The translations under genes and the position numbers were made by a program. A stretch of DNA of 64,000 nucleotides from the NCBI GenBank assembly GCA_017416795.1, contig JAFQBD010000006.1, forward strand, positions 1 through 64,000, written 5' to 3'. How positions within the stretch are numbered: the stretch's first letter is position 1; every line of letters starts with the position of its first letter. Below are positions 8,748 to 16,551 of this stretch, piece by piece. The stretch is from Bacillota bacterium. Its GTDB lineage: Bacteria; Bacillota; Clostridia; Peptostreptococcales; Anaerovoracaceae. A model generated the notes under the pieces. It did not search any database and was not told where the DNA came from. It saw nothing but the letters and a program-made list of their open reading frames with translations.

Positions 8748-9836
8748 ATGAAAGTCTCAGAAATAGAACTAAAACATATCAGTATCCCTCTCAATAAAAC
8801 ATTTAAAACTGCTTTAAGAACAGTAGATTCTGCTGAAAATACTGTTGTTATGGTACATACCGATGATGGCCGTACAGGATTTGGCGAAGCTCCGCCGACA
8901 AAGGCTATCACAGGTGAAGATAATGACTCTATCAGAACCGCTATCAAAGAATATATCACTCCTGCCCTCATAGGGCAGGAGGTAACTGATATGGATGCCA
9001 TCCAAGCGAAACTTCATGGAGCCATTGAGGGCAATACCAGTGCGAAAGCTGCTGTAGATATGGCGTTATATGACCTGTATACTCAGGATCTTGGTGTACC
9101 GCTTTATAAGTATCTTGGCGGATATCGTGATAAAGTTGAAACAGATATCACGATCAGCATAAATGAACCTGAAGAAATGGCTGCAGATGCGGCAGAAGTA
9201 GTTAAGCAAGGTTTTTCGGCGCTTAAACTCAAAGTAGGTATAGATGCCGAAAAAGATGTTCAGCGTGTTAAAGCCATACGTGATGCCGTTGGAAAAGACA
9301 TGATGATCAGACTTGATGCTAATCAGGGATGGGAAGTTGATGAAGCAATCGATACTATCCGTAAGATCGAAGATCTGGGGTTCGATATTGAACTTGTCGA
9401 ACAGCCTGTAAAGGCAAGAGACTTCGAAGGCATGAAAAAAGTCAAGGATAATGTCAATACTATCATCATGGCAGATGAAAGCTGCTTCTCTCCCGAAGAT
9501 GCTCGCAGACTGCTTGAAATGAATGCTGCAGACGTACTTAATATCAAATTGATGAAGTGCGGAGGTATCTATAAGGCTCTTCAGATCATTGAGATCGCCG
9601 AAGAATTCGGAGTAGAGTGCATGCTGGGATGTATGGTAGAAAGCAAGATAAGTCTTACTGCTGCTGCACATCTGGCAGCTGCCAAGAAAACCATAACAAG
9701 AGTGGATCTTGATGCGGCTATTTTATTAAAAGAAGATCCTGTCGTTGGTGGATTCAATAAAGATATCCCATGGTTCTCACTTGATGACAGCCCGGGACTT
9801 GGCATCACTGACGTTATAGGAATGGCAGATATATAG
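8748..9836 (+). CDS. Dipeptide epimerase (enolase superfamily)
   Basis: A 362-residue enzyme of the muconate-lactonizing subgroup of the enolase superfamily, most like L-Ala-D/L-Glu epimerases (YkfB/YcjG). It interconverts the alpha-carbon configuration of one dipeptide residue. Motifs: the KxK acid/base pair in LKLKVG (about 160-164), metal ligands in RLDANQGW, ELVEQP and ADESCF, and the opposite-face Lys in LNIKLMKCGGI. A strong AGGAGGGG precedes ATG 8748. It is coupled to the OPT transporter and the serine hydrolase, so the three probably take up and process murein-type dipeptides such as L-Ala-D-Glu. Other dipeptide substrates remain possible. Confidence 0.9.
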   Translation: MKVSEIELKHISIPLNKTFKTALRTVDSAENTVVMVHTDDGRTGFGEAPPTKAITGEDNDSIRTAIKEYITPALIGQEVTDMDAIQAKLHGAIEGNTSAKAAVDMALYDLYTQDLGVPLYKYLGGYRDKVETDITISINEPEEMAADAAEVVKQGFSALKLKVGIDAEKDVQRVKAIRDAVGKDMMIRLDANQGWEVDEAIDTIRKIEDLGFDIELVEQPVKARDFEGMKKVKDNVNTIIMADESCFSPEDARRLLEMNAADVLNIKLMKCGGIYKALQIIEIAEEFGVECMLGCMVESKISLTAAAHLAAAKKTITRVDLDAAILLKEDPVVGGFNKDIPWFSLDDSPGLGITDVIGMADI

Positions 9837-9851
9837 CTGCGATTTAATGTT

Positions 9852-9886
9852 AAAAAAGGCTTTCACTGTTTTTTCGGTGAAAGCCT
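9852..9886 (-). terminator. Terminator between convergent genes
   Basis: AGGCTTTCAC and GTGAAAGCCT form a perfect 10-bp stem with a 10-base loop. The T run is on the minus strand (A run 9852-9857), so it mainly ends the PqqD-like transcript, though it may also stop the epimerase operon. Confidence 0.75.
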
Positions 9887-9898
9887 ATATGATTTATA

Positions 9899-10300
9899 TT
9901 ATTTATTTGATTGTTTAGCTGCTCTTTCTGCTTTTTTCGGATTTTCCGGAAGGATCCAGAATATGAGTTTGTTATTTTTAAGAGTTACTACGTATTTTTC
10001 AAGTCTTGGATAGAGAGGTTCTGCCTTTTCGCCGAATTCCTCTTTGAGCTGAGCGGCTACATCTCTGAGTGTAGTTCTGCCGTCCATGGCTTTCCACAGG
10101 AAACTGCCGAATTCCTCAAGTTTTATGTGAGATTGGCGTAGAGGTTTCTTAGTGATTTTATGTGCCAGACGATCTGTAAATGTAGTGTGTGTACGATGGA
10201 GGGTAATGATACCGTTCTCGTCTTCAGTCCATTTAAGATCAGGCTCTCTGACAGGAGTGCAGTCAAGCAGATTGAGTTTAACTTTTTCTTGTTTTGCCAT
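9899..10300 (-). CDS. PqqD family protein
   Basis: A 133-residue small protein with the PqqD-like winged-helix fold (RiPP recognition element type): FGSFLWKAMDGRTTLRDVAAQLKEEF marks the core helices, here abbreviated by its first and last residues. The C terminus is Lys-rich. PqqD domains bind precursor peptides in RiPP pathways, but isolated copies are common in Clostridia and often have no partner radical-SAM enzyme nearby, as here. Start ATG 10300 has AAGGAGATACACTT upstream. The gene is monocistronic, ended by the terminator at 9852-9886, and divergent from the agmatinase. A RiPP role cannot be claimed because no precursor or maturase is visible within the window. Confidence 0.75.
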   Translation of the reverse strand: MAKQEKVKLNLLDCTPVREPDLKWTEDENGIITLHRTHTTFTDRLAHKITKKPLRQSHIKLEEFGSFLWKAMDGRTTLRDVAAQLKEEFGEKAEPLYPRLEKYVVTLKNNKLIFWILPENPKKAERAAKQSNK

Positions 10301-10381
10301 AAGTGTATCTCCTTTTTGTTAGTATATTTATGATAACATATTTTACCGTTCAGAACAAGCATAGGGAGGAAGTGTATTCAA

Positions 10382-11263
10382 ATGAAAGCTTGGAGAGAAA
10401 TCAGTACAACATGTTCAAACGATGCTGATGTATGTGTTATGGGAATTGCCTTTGATGGCGGTGCCAGTGTAGGAAAGGGTGCAGCTTTAGCCCCAGATGA
10501 GATCCGTAAATGTTCTGAGGTCCTGCCTCCGGTAAACAGCACAGGTGAGTTCTTCGAGGAATTAAAAGTCTATGATGCAGGCGACGTAGAGTTTTCATTA
10601 GATTGGGCAGCATATTACAAGGCTGTTGAAGAAGAAGCACTTAAGCTTCTGAATACAGGCAAATTCTGCATTTTCCTCGGTGGAGACCATTCAGTATCCA
10701 TTCCTCTGGGTAAAGCTCTCGGAGAATATTATAAAGACAAGAAGCTGGGCGTGATCCACTTCGATTCACATCCTGACCTTTGCGATGAATATGAAGGCAG
10801 CAAGTGGTCACATGCATGTCCGCTCAAAAGAATTTTAGAAGATGCTATAGAACCTGCCGATTTGGCACAGGTTGGCATCCGTTCTTATGAATATGAAGAA
10901 GTCGAGTTCTATGAGCAGCATCCTGAAACTATGGTTATCAAGGCATATGATATCTTCCGTGAAGGATATGAAGCTGCAGTAGAAAAACTCGTTGAGAAGT
11001 TCAAGGAGTATGAAGCTGTATACATCACCCTCGATATCGATGTGCTGGATCCTGCGTATGCACCGGGAACAGGAACTCCTGAAGCAGGCGGACTCTCTTC
11101 AAGAGAACTCATGTATATGATAAACAGATTGATGGAAGAACTTCCTGTAAAAGCGATGGATATCGTGGAAGTTTCACCATCACTTGACACACCAAATCAG
11201 ATAACATCCTGGGCAGCAGTAAAGATAATGTATGAAGTGTTTGCCCAGTTAAATAAAAGATAA
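10382..11263 (+). CDS. speB: Agmatinase / ureohydrolase family
   Basis: A 293-residue manganese enzyme of the arginase/agmatinase family, which hydrolyses agmatine to putrescine and urea. The metal ligands are all present: GGDHS at 100-104, HFDSHPD at 126-132 and DIDVLDPAYAPGTG near 221. The usual Ala of the HxDAHxD motif is Ser here, a tolerated variation. Length suits agmatinase. The ribosome site GGGAGGAAG lies about 10 bases before ATG 10382, and a terminator follows at once, so it is a single-gene unit. Arginase, formimidoylglutamase or guanidinobutyrase activity cannot be excluded from sequence. Confidence 0.8.
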   Translation: MKAWREISTTCSNDADVCVMGIAFDGGASVGKGAALAPDEIRKCSEVLPPVNSTGEFFEELKVYDAGDVEFSLDWAAYYKAVEEEALKLLNTGKFCIFLGGDHSVSIPLGKALGEYYKDKKLGVIHFDSHPDLCDEYEGSKWSHACPLKRILEDAIEPADLAQVGIRSYEYEEVEFYEQHPETMVIKAYDIFREGYEAAVEKLVEKFKEYEAVYITLDIDVLDPAYAPGTGTPEAGGLSSRELMYMINRLMEELPVKAMDIVEVSPSLDTPNQITSWAAVKIMYEVFAQLNKR

Positions 11264-11286
11264 TCAAACTAATAAATTCTTCTAAA

Positions 11287-11323
11287 GGGCTCCTCGAACA
11301 TGATGTTCGGGAGTTCTTTTTTT
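11287..11323 (+). terminator. Intrinsic terminator after agmatinase
   Basis: CTCCTCGAACA pairs with TGTTCGGGAG (one bulge) around a short TGA loop and is followed by seven or more T residues. Confidence 0.8.
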
Positions 11324-11350
11324 ATTTCAGAGCCACTTCCCCTTGAAATA

Positions 11351-11371
11351 CGAACAAATGTTCGTTATAAT
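11351..11371 (+). promoter_or_regulatory. LexA (SOS) box with adjacent -10 box
   Basis: CGAACAAATGTTCG at 11351-11364 matches the Firmicutes LexA/DinR consensus CGAACRNRYGTTYG at every position. TATAAT follows at 11366-11371, so LexA bound here would cover the promoter of the Y-family polymerase gene 50 bp downstream. This is a direct, high-quality indication of DNA-damage control. Confidence 0.9.
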
Positions 11372-11420
11372 ATGATCGAGGTGCAAAGGGTACTATGTGT
11401 GAAAAGAAAGGGGTGAAGGG

Positions 11421-12668
11421 ATGCTTGTGTTTCATGTGGATGCCAACAGTGCATATCTCAGCTGGACAGCAGCTGCGCTGCTGGAAGACGGTTATGATGT
11501 CGATCTTCGCACCATACCGTCAGCCATAGCAGGCGACCCAAACAACAGACACGGAATCATCCTTACAAAATCAATTCCTGCCAAGAAGTACGGGATAATG
11601 ACGGGAGAGAGTTTGATGGAAGCAAGGAAGAAATGTCCCGGCCTTATCGTCCATCCGCCTGATTACGATCTGTATCTTGACTGCAGTGAAGCCATGTATT
11701 CCATATTATATGAATATACGCCGCAGATCCAGAGATACAGCGTCGATGAGAATTTCTGTGATATGAGCAGGTGTCCGGAAGCAGTCAGAGATCCTGTCGG
11801 TGTCGCCAACGAGATAAAGGAACGGATCAAACATGAACTGGGGTTTACGGTGAACATCGGTATTGGGAACAATAAATTATGCGCCAAGATGGCAGGCGAA
11901 CTTAAGAAGCCGGACATGATCCATACATTGTGGCCGGAAGAGATAGAGGATAAATTATGGCCGCTTCCCGTAAGGGAACTGTTCATGGTAGGAAGAGCTA
12001 CAGAGAAGAAACTCAAGAAATTCGGCATAAATACCATAGGGGACTTGGCAAAAGCTCAGCCTGAGTTTCTAAAAGGCTTCCTGCACAGCCACGGCATTTT
12101 AGTCCATCAATATGCTAATGGGATCGACAATACTGAAGTTACGGTAAACGATGAGGTCATGCAAAAAGGACTGGGGAACGGCCTGACATATGCATATGAT
12201 CTGCAGACCGCAGAGGAAATAGCGAAGGAACTCCTTGCACTTTGCGAAAGAGTCGGGGCGAGACTTCGAAGGAAAAAGTGTGCAGCAGGTCTCGTTACCG
12301 TACATCTCAGAAGCAGTGACCTCAGAGGATACAGCCATCAGCTGAAACTGCCGGGACATATAGGAACGACTGACGAGATATTCGAAACAGCGAAAGCTTT
12401 GGCATCAGAAATGTGGCGAGGAGAGCCCATAAGGGCCATGAGCGTCTCTGTGAGCGAGTTTTGCAGAGAAGACGAAGTGCAGCTCAGTATGTTCGATAAA
12501 ACCGGCAGAGAGAAAAATGAGCGGCTTGATCATACAGTAGATAATATAAGAAAGATATTCGGAGAAAGGAGTATTTTCAGGGGAACATTTGCCAATTTGG
12601 ATATATCGCCGATACAGGGCGGAGTGAATGATGGCAATTACCTGATGATGGGAGGATTCAAGACATGA
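11421..12668 (+). CDS. dinB: Y-family DNA polymerase (DinB/UvrX-like)
   Basis: A 415-residue error-prone translesion polymerase. Residues 1-12 carry the first catalytic Asp (VFHVDANSAYLSW), and YSVDENFCDMS carries the paired acidic residues corresponding to the SxDE motif. The thumb helix-hairpin-helix (LKKFGINTIGDLAKA) and a little-finger domain follow. It lacks a beta-clamp motif I can name with certainty, although QLSMFD near residue 355 fits the clamp-binding QLxLF pattern. Expression should be SOS-induced through the perfect LexA box upstream. It is followed, 22 nt later, by a small gene that probably shares its transcript. The UvrX-like subgroup is often found with YolD-type partners, but no YolD is seen here. 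Confidence 0.9.
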   Translation: MLVFHVDANSAYLSWTAAALLEDGYDVDLRTIPSAIAGDPNNRHGIILTKSIPAKKYGIMTGESLMEARKKCPGLIVHPPDYDLYLDCSEAMYSILYEYTPQIQRYSVDENFCDMSRCPEAVRDPVGVANEIKERIKHELGFTVNIGIGNNKLCAKMAGELKKPDMIHTLWPEEIEDKLWPLPVRELFMVGRATEKKLKKFGINTIGDLAKAQPEFLKGFLHSHGILVHQYANGIDNTEVTVNDEVMQKGLGNGLTYAYDLQTAEEIAKELLALCERVGARLRRKKCAAGLVTVHLRSSDLRGYSHQLKLPGHIGTTDEIFETAKALASEMWRGEPIRAMSVSVSEFCREDEVQLSMFDKTGREKNERLDHTVDNIRKIFGERSIFRGTFANLDISPIQGGVNDGNYLMMGGFKT

Positions 12669-12690
12669 ATGATAATGGAGGCGATGGTTC

Positions 12691-12966
12691 ATGAAGATAG
12701 TAGCTAAGCCGATCAAGACCTTAGCCGTATTCCAGTACGACGACGGGACGCCGATGCCATATAAATTCAAGATAAAAGGCGGGGGAAGCGATCCCGAAGA
12801 AGAAACTACTGTGACAGTGGGCAACATCCTGCGGTGTGACAGGACCAGGATAGCAGGAAAAGAAAGTATCGTGTATCATTGTCAGAGTTTCATAGGTGAT
12901 ATGGAGAAAAGATACGAACTTAAATATATAATCCCGGAATGCAGGTGGGTGCTTTATAAAATGTGA
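12691..12966 (+). CDS. Unrecognised 91-aa protein in the SOS polymerase operon
   Basis: I do not recognise this family. The 91-residue product is mostly beta-strand in appearance, ends in ECRWVLYKM, and contains three Cys (one in LRCDRTRIAG, one in YHCQSFIGD, one near the C terminus). The start ATG 12691 has GGAGG 10 bases upstream. It follows the Y-family polymerase by 22 nt with no terminator between, so the LexA box should control both. By position it replaces YolD-like genes that accompany UvrX/DinB in many Firmicutes, and a helper or regulator of translesion synthesis is a reasonable guess, but nothing in the sequence proves it. Confidence 0.7.
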   Translation: MKIVAKPIKTLAVFQYDDGTPMPYKFKIKGGGSDPEEETTVTVGNILRCDRTRIAGKESIVYHCQSFIGDMEKRYELKYIIPECRWVLYKM

Positions 12967-13012
12967 AAAATGTGATATAATACGAAAAAATTCAGAAAGG
13001 GACATCATAGAC

Positions 13013-14647
13013 ATGCCGATAACAGACTTACTGGAACGAAATCACAAATTATACGGAGACGAAGTAGCGCTGGTGGAACTGAATCCGCTTATCAAAGACG
13101 CCAGAAGAAAGACTTGGAAAGAATACGACCTGGTACAGCAGACATCAGCAACACCATACAGAAGAGAGATAACATGGAGCGTATTCGATGAGAAGGCCAA
13201 CAGAGTGGCAAATATGCTGCTTTCAAGAGGAGTCAAGAAGGGTGACAGAGTTGCCATTCTTATGTTCAACTGCCTCGAATGGCTGCCGATATATTTCGGT
13301 ATCCTCAAGGCAGGAGCTATAGCAGTACCGTTCAATTTCAGATTCGATGCCAATGAAATCAAATACTGTGCAAACCTTGCAGAAATACAGGTGCTCATCT
13401 TCGGACCTGAATTTATCGGCAGAATAGAATCGATAGAAGAAGAACTGAGCAGAGGAAGACTGCTTATCTATGTTGGTGATGGATGTCCGACATTTGCAGA
13501 AAGCTACAGAGAGCTGGTTGCTGACTGTTCAAGCTCAGCACCGCTTGTAAGACTTGAAGAGGAAGATGATGCTACTATCTATTTCTCATCAGGTACTACA
13601 GGATTCCCTAAGGCTATTTTACATAACCATGAAAGCCTTACTCAGGCGGCACAGATGGAACAGAAACATCACGAAACTACAAGAGATGACGTGTTCCTTT
13701 GCATACCGCCGTTATATCATACAGGAGCTAAATTCCACTGGATGGGCAGCCTTTGCGCAGGAAGCAGAGCAGTGCTTCTCACAGGAACTACTCCTGAGAT
13801 AATCCTGGAAGCAGTATCAAATGAAAAGGCAACTCTCATGTTCCTGCTGGTTCCATGGGCGCAGGCTATACTGGACGCTCTTGACAGAGGCGAGATGAAG
13901 ATCGAAGATTACGAGCTGGATCAGTGGAGACTTATGCATATCGGTGCACAGCCTGTACCATCATCACTGATCAGTCACTGGAAAGACTATTTCCCTAATC
14001 ATCAGTACGATACTAACTATGGTCTGTCTGAGTCTGCAGGTCCGGGATGTGTACATCTTGGCCTTGAAAATGTCCACAAGGTAGGAGCTATCGGTATTCC
14101 GGGATATAGATGGAAATGTAAGATCGTCGATGAAAACGGAGTTGAAGTCCAGCAGGGAGATGTTGGTGAGCTTTGCGTAAAGGGTCCTGGACTCATGACT
14201 TGTTACTACAACGATCCTGAAGCTACTGAAGCTACTCTCAAGGATGGATGGCTTTTCACAGGCGATATGGCAATGCAGGATGAAGACGGATTCTACTTTC
14301 TGGTAGACCGTAAGAAAGACGTTATCATTTCAGGTGGTGAAAATATTTATCCTGTTCAGATCGAAAACTTCCTGGCAGCGCATCCTAAGATCAAGGACGT
14401 TGCTGTTATAGGACTTCCTGATAAGCGTCTCGGTGAGATCACAGGCGCGATCATCGCTGTCAAAGAAGGCATGGAATGCACGGAAGAAGAAATCAACGAT
14501 TTCTGCAAACAGCTTCCTAGGTATAAGAGACCTAAGCAGATCATTTTCGCGGAAGTGCCTAGAAATGCTACAGGTAAGATCGAAAAACCGGCACTTCGTA
14601 AGAGATACGGAGCAGAAAGACTGGTTGAACAGCAGAATATGGCATAG
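13013..14647 (+). CDS. Acyl-CoA synthetase (AMP-dependent synthetase/ligase)
   Basis: A 544-residue enzyme of the ANL superfamily that activates a carboxylic acid with ATP to an acyl-adenylate and then to the CoA thioester. The phosphate-binding loop IYFSSGTTGFPK (about residues 190-201), the NYGLSESAG motif, the hinge Asp in GWLFTGDMA and the C-terminal catalytic Lys in NATGKIEKPAL are all visible. The substrate (medium/long-chain fatty acid, cyclohexene or aromatic carboxylate) cannot be told. A TGATATAAT extended -10 at 12972-12980 gives it its own promoter. The ribosome site AAAGGGA is rather far from ATG 13013 (about 11 bases). The terminator-like hairpin after it overlaps the next gene's ribosome site. 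Confidence 0.85.
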   Translation: MPITDLLERNHKLYGDEVALVELNPLIKDARRKTWKEYDLVQQTSATPYRREITWSVFDEKANRVANMLLSRGVKKGDRVAILMFNCLEWLPIYFGILKAGAIAVPFNFRFDANEIKYCANLAEIQVLIFGPEFIGRIESIEEELSRGRLLIYVGDGCPTFAESYRELVADCSSSAPLVRLEEEDDATIYFSSGTTGFPKAILHNHESLTQAAQMEQKHHETTRDDVFLCIPPLYHTGAKFHWMGSLCAGSRAVLLTGTTPEIILEAVSNEKATLMFLLVPWAQAILDALDRGEMKIEDYELDQWRLMHIGAQPVPSSLISHWKDYFPNHQYDTNYGLSESAGPGCVHLGLENVHKVGAIGIPGYRWKCKIVDENGVEVQQGDVGELCVKGPGLMTCYYNDPEATEATLKDGWLFTGDMAMQDEDGFYFLVDRKKDVIISGGENIYPVQIENFLAAHPKIKDVAVIGLPDKRLGEITGAIIAVKEGMECTEEEINDFCKQLPRYKRPKQIIFAEVPRNATGKIEKPALRKRYGAERLVEQQNMA

Positions 14648-14672
14648 CGATAATAATCGTATAAATTACAAG

Positions 14673-14705
14673 CCCCCGTACATACAATCATATGGGGGTG
14701 TTTTT
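14673..14705 (+). terminator. Terminator-like hairpin containing the tspO ribosome site
   Basis: CCCCCGTA pairs with TATGGGGG (8 bp, one wobble) around a 10-base loop and is followed by TGTTTTT. The 3' arm, GGGGG at 14694-14698, is also the only Shine-Dalgarno-like sequence, 7 bases before the tspO ATG. Folding would therefore both end transcription and hide the ribosome site. Confidence 0.65.
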
Positions 14706-15197
14706 ATGTTGAAAAATATCATGAGGAACATATGGCAAGAAAAAAAGACTTATGTTTTCTTTATCATCTTGTGTGAAACAGTAGGCGTGATTTCAGGGCT
14801 GCTCAGTATGATGGGGATGAGAGGATTCGATGATGTGATACAGTCGGAACTGACTCCGCCGGGGATCGTATTTCCTATAGTGTGGTTCGTATTGTATGCT
14901 CTTATGGGTATAGGTGCAGCATGTATCAGACTTGCAGAGGAGTCTCTTGAACAAGTAAAAGCATTGCTTATATTTTCTCTGCAGCTGGCAGTGAATTTCT
15001 TCTGGAGTATCATATTCTTTGATCTTCAGGCATTCCAGTTCGCATTCTGGTGGCTGGTGATATTATGGGTGCTTATAATACTCATGATCACAGCGTATCA
15101 TAAGGTCGATAAGCTCGCCGCATACATTCAGATACCATATCTGTTGTGGGTAACATTTGCCGGCTATCTGACATACATGACGTGGATGATGAATTGA
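14706..15197 (+). CDS. tspO: TspO/MBR family protein
   Basis: A 163-residue five-helix membrane protein of the TspO (translocator protein / peripheral benzodiazepine receptor) family. The signature TPPGIVFPIVWFVLYALMG lies at about residues 50-68, followed by the AVNFFWSIIFF and WWLVILWVL helices. TspO proteins bind porphyrins and tetrapyrroles and are tied to stress responses; HemZ is encoded elsewhere in this window. The open frame reaches back into the upstream ligase gene, but the family start and the GGGGG ribosome site indicate ATG 14706. Its ribosome site lies in a terminator-like hairpin, suggesting low or conditional expression from readthrough. Confidence 0.9.
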   Translation: MLKNIMRNIWQEKKTYVFFIILCETVGVISGLLSMMGMRGFDDVIQSELTPPGIVFPIVWFVLYALMGIGAACIRLAEESLEQVKALLIFSLQLAVNFFWSIIFFDLQAFQFAFWWLVILWVLIILMITAYHKVDKLAAYIQIPYLLWVTFAGYLTYMTWMMN

Positions 15198-15264
15198 TTT
15201 CATATATAGTTCATAATAATATGCTTTAATAATATGTCGATTTATGCCCGGACAGGACATCGAT

Positions 15265-15325
15265 TTGACAATAAAAGCTTTTGCATGATAAGATAATTTG
15301 TCGGATTGTGTACAATCTGACAAAT
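15265..15325 (+). promoter_or_regulatory. Promoter with large operator palindrome before the acyltransferase
   Basis: TTGACA at 15265-15270 is followed by a poor -10 (GATAAG, 15287-15292). Right after it, ATTTGTCGGATTG (15296-15308) and CAATCTGACAAAT (15313-15325) form an inverted repeat with 13-bp arms, one mismatch and a 4-base centre. Size and placement resemble a TetR- or MarR-type operator covering the transcription start. No T run follows, so a terminator is unlikely. Confidence 0.55.
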
Positions 15326-15351
15326 ACATACGATCAACAAGGTGAGCACTT

Positions 15352-16551
15352 ATGAAGAAAAAAGAAACTTGGCTCAAATATCGTCACAGAGTTGTGACTG
15401 CAGTATTGAGACCTTTTTTCAAAGCTTATTGTAAATTCAAATATCACATCGATATGGTACCGTTCAAAGAGCAGGGAGACAGGCAATATCTGGTTCTGAT
15501 GAATCATCAGACAGGCTTCGACCAGTTCTTTATAGCTGCATCTTTCAAGGGTCCGATATATTATATAGCTACTGAAGACATCTTCTCGCTGGGATTTTTG
15601 TCGAGAGCTCTCAGCTGGCTGGTAGCACCGATACCTATAAAGAAGCAGACTATGGATATCCAGGCTGTCAAAAACTGCCTTAAGGTAGCCAAGGAAGGCG
15701 GAACCATCGCATTGGCACCTGAAGGCAACCGTACATACAGCGGCAAGACAGAATATATAAAGCCGGGCATAATCAGCCTCATCAAGAAACTCAAGCTGCC
15801 GATAGCTATATATCGTATAGAAGGCGGATACGGCACGATGCCTCGCTGGAGCGATGTAGTCAGAAAAGGTAAGATGAAGTCATATGTCAGCAGAGTCATC
15901 GAACCTGAAGAAGCTAAAGCGATGTCTAATGATGAGCTTTATGAAGTTATATGCAATGAGCTCTATGTAGATGAAGCTGTAGCAGATGCAGAGTACCATC
16001 ACAAAAATTTGGCTGAATACATGGAAAGAATGGTGTACATCTGTCCGACATGCGGATTCAGTACTTTTGAGAGTCATGGGGATATAGTCGAATGTAAGAA
16101 GTGCGGTATCAAGGTGAGATACCTTCCAACTAAAGAACTTGAGGGGATTGGAAAAGAATTTCCGTTCAAGTTCGCTAAAAACTGGTATGAGTATCAGAAT
16201 GATACCATCAACAGCATGACTATCGAAGATATGAAAGATAAGATCGATTACACAGATAAAGCAGGTCTGTGGGAAGTCGAAGTATATAAGAATAAATATA
16301 AAATAGCCGATAATCAGGTGATCACGTTAAAAGGGGACAAGATCACTGTAGGCGACAATCTGGTATTTGATTTCGAAGAGACAGATGCCGTAACGATGTT
16401 GGGAAAGAATAAGGTAAACATCTATTATAAGGACAAGGTTTACCAGCTCAAGGGGAATGAGCGTTTCAACGGGCTCAAGTACGTTAATGTCTTTAACAGA
16501 TATAAGAATATCAGAGAGGGAAACGAAAATGTCAAATTTTTGGGACTATAG
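15352..16551 (+). CDS. PlsC-like acyltransferase with C-terminal zinc ribbon and extra domain
   Basis: A 399-residue protein. Residues 1 to about 220 form a lysophospholipid (1-acyl-glycerol-3-phosphate) acyltransferase: catalytic HQTGFD (the HX4D motif, near residue 52) and APEGNRTYSG (the glycerol-phosphate site). At about 229 a two-CxxC zinc ribbon (CPTCG ... CKKCG) follows, then about 150 residues of beta-rich sequence I do not recognise, possibly PH/GRAM-like. It is longer than PlsC (about 240). It likely acts at the membrane in phospholipid synthesis, with the tail as a regulatory or docking part (inference). GGTGAG lies before ATG 15352. Its 3' end overlaps the symporter gene by 23 nt. 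A large palindrome lies in its promoter. Confidence 0.8.
   Translation: MKKKETWLKYRHRVVTAVLRPFFKAYCKFKYHIDMVPFKEQGDRQYLVLMNHQTGFDQFFIAASFKGPIYYIATEDIFSLGFLSRALSWLVAPIPIKKQTMDIQAVKNCLKVAKEGGTIALAPEGNRTYSGKTEYIKPGIISLIKKLKLPIAIYRIEGGYGTMPRWSDVVRKGKMKSYVSRVIEPEEAKAMSNDELYEVICNELYVDEAVADAEYHHKNLAEYMERMVYICPTCGFSTFESHGDIVECKKCGIKVRYLPTKELEGIGKEFPFKFAKNWYEYQNDTINSMTIEDMKDKIDYTDKAGLWEVEVYKNKYKIADNQVITLKGDKITVGDNLVFDFEETDAVTMLGKNKVNIYYKDKVYQLKGNERFNGLKYVNVFNRYKNIREGNENVKFLGL

Noticed and set aside
9066..9671. 201-codon minus-strand frame
   Set aside because: It lies wholly inside the dipeptide epimerase, whose catalytic motifs are clear in the other strand.
14433..14705. N-terminal extension of TspO
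   Set aside because: It runs inside the acyl-CoA ligase gene; the TspO fold begins at 14706.
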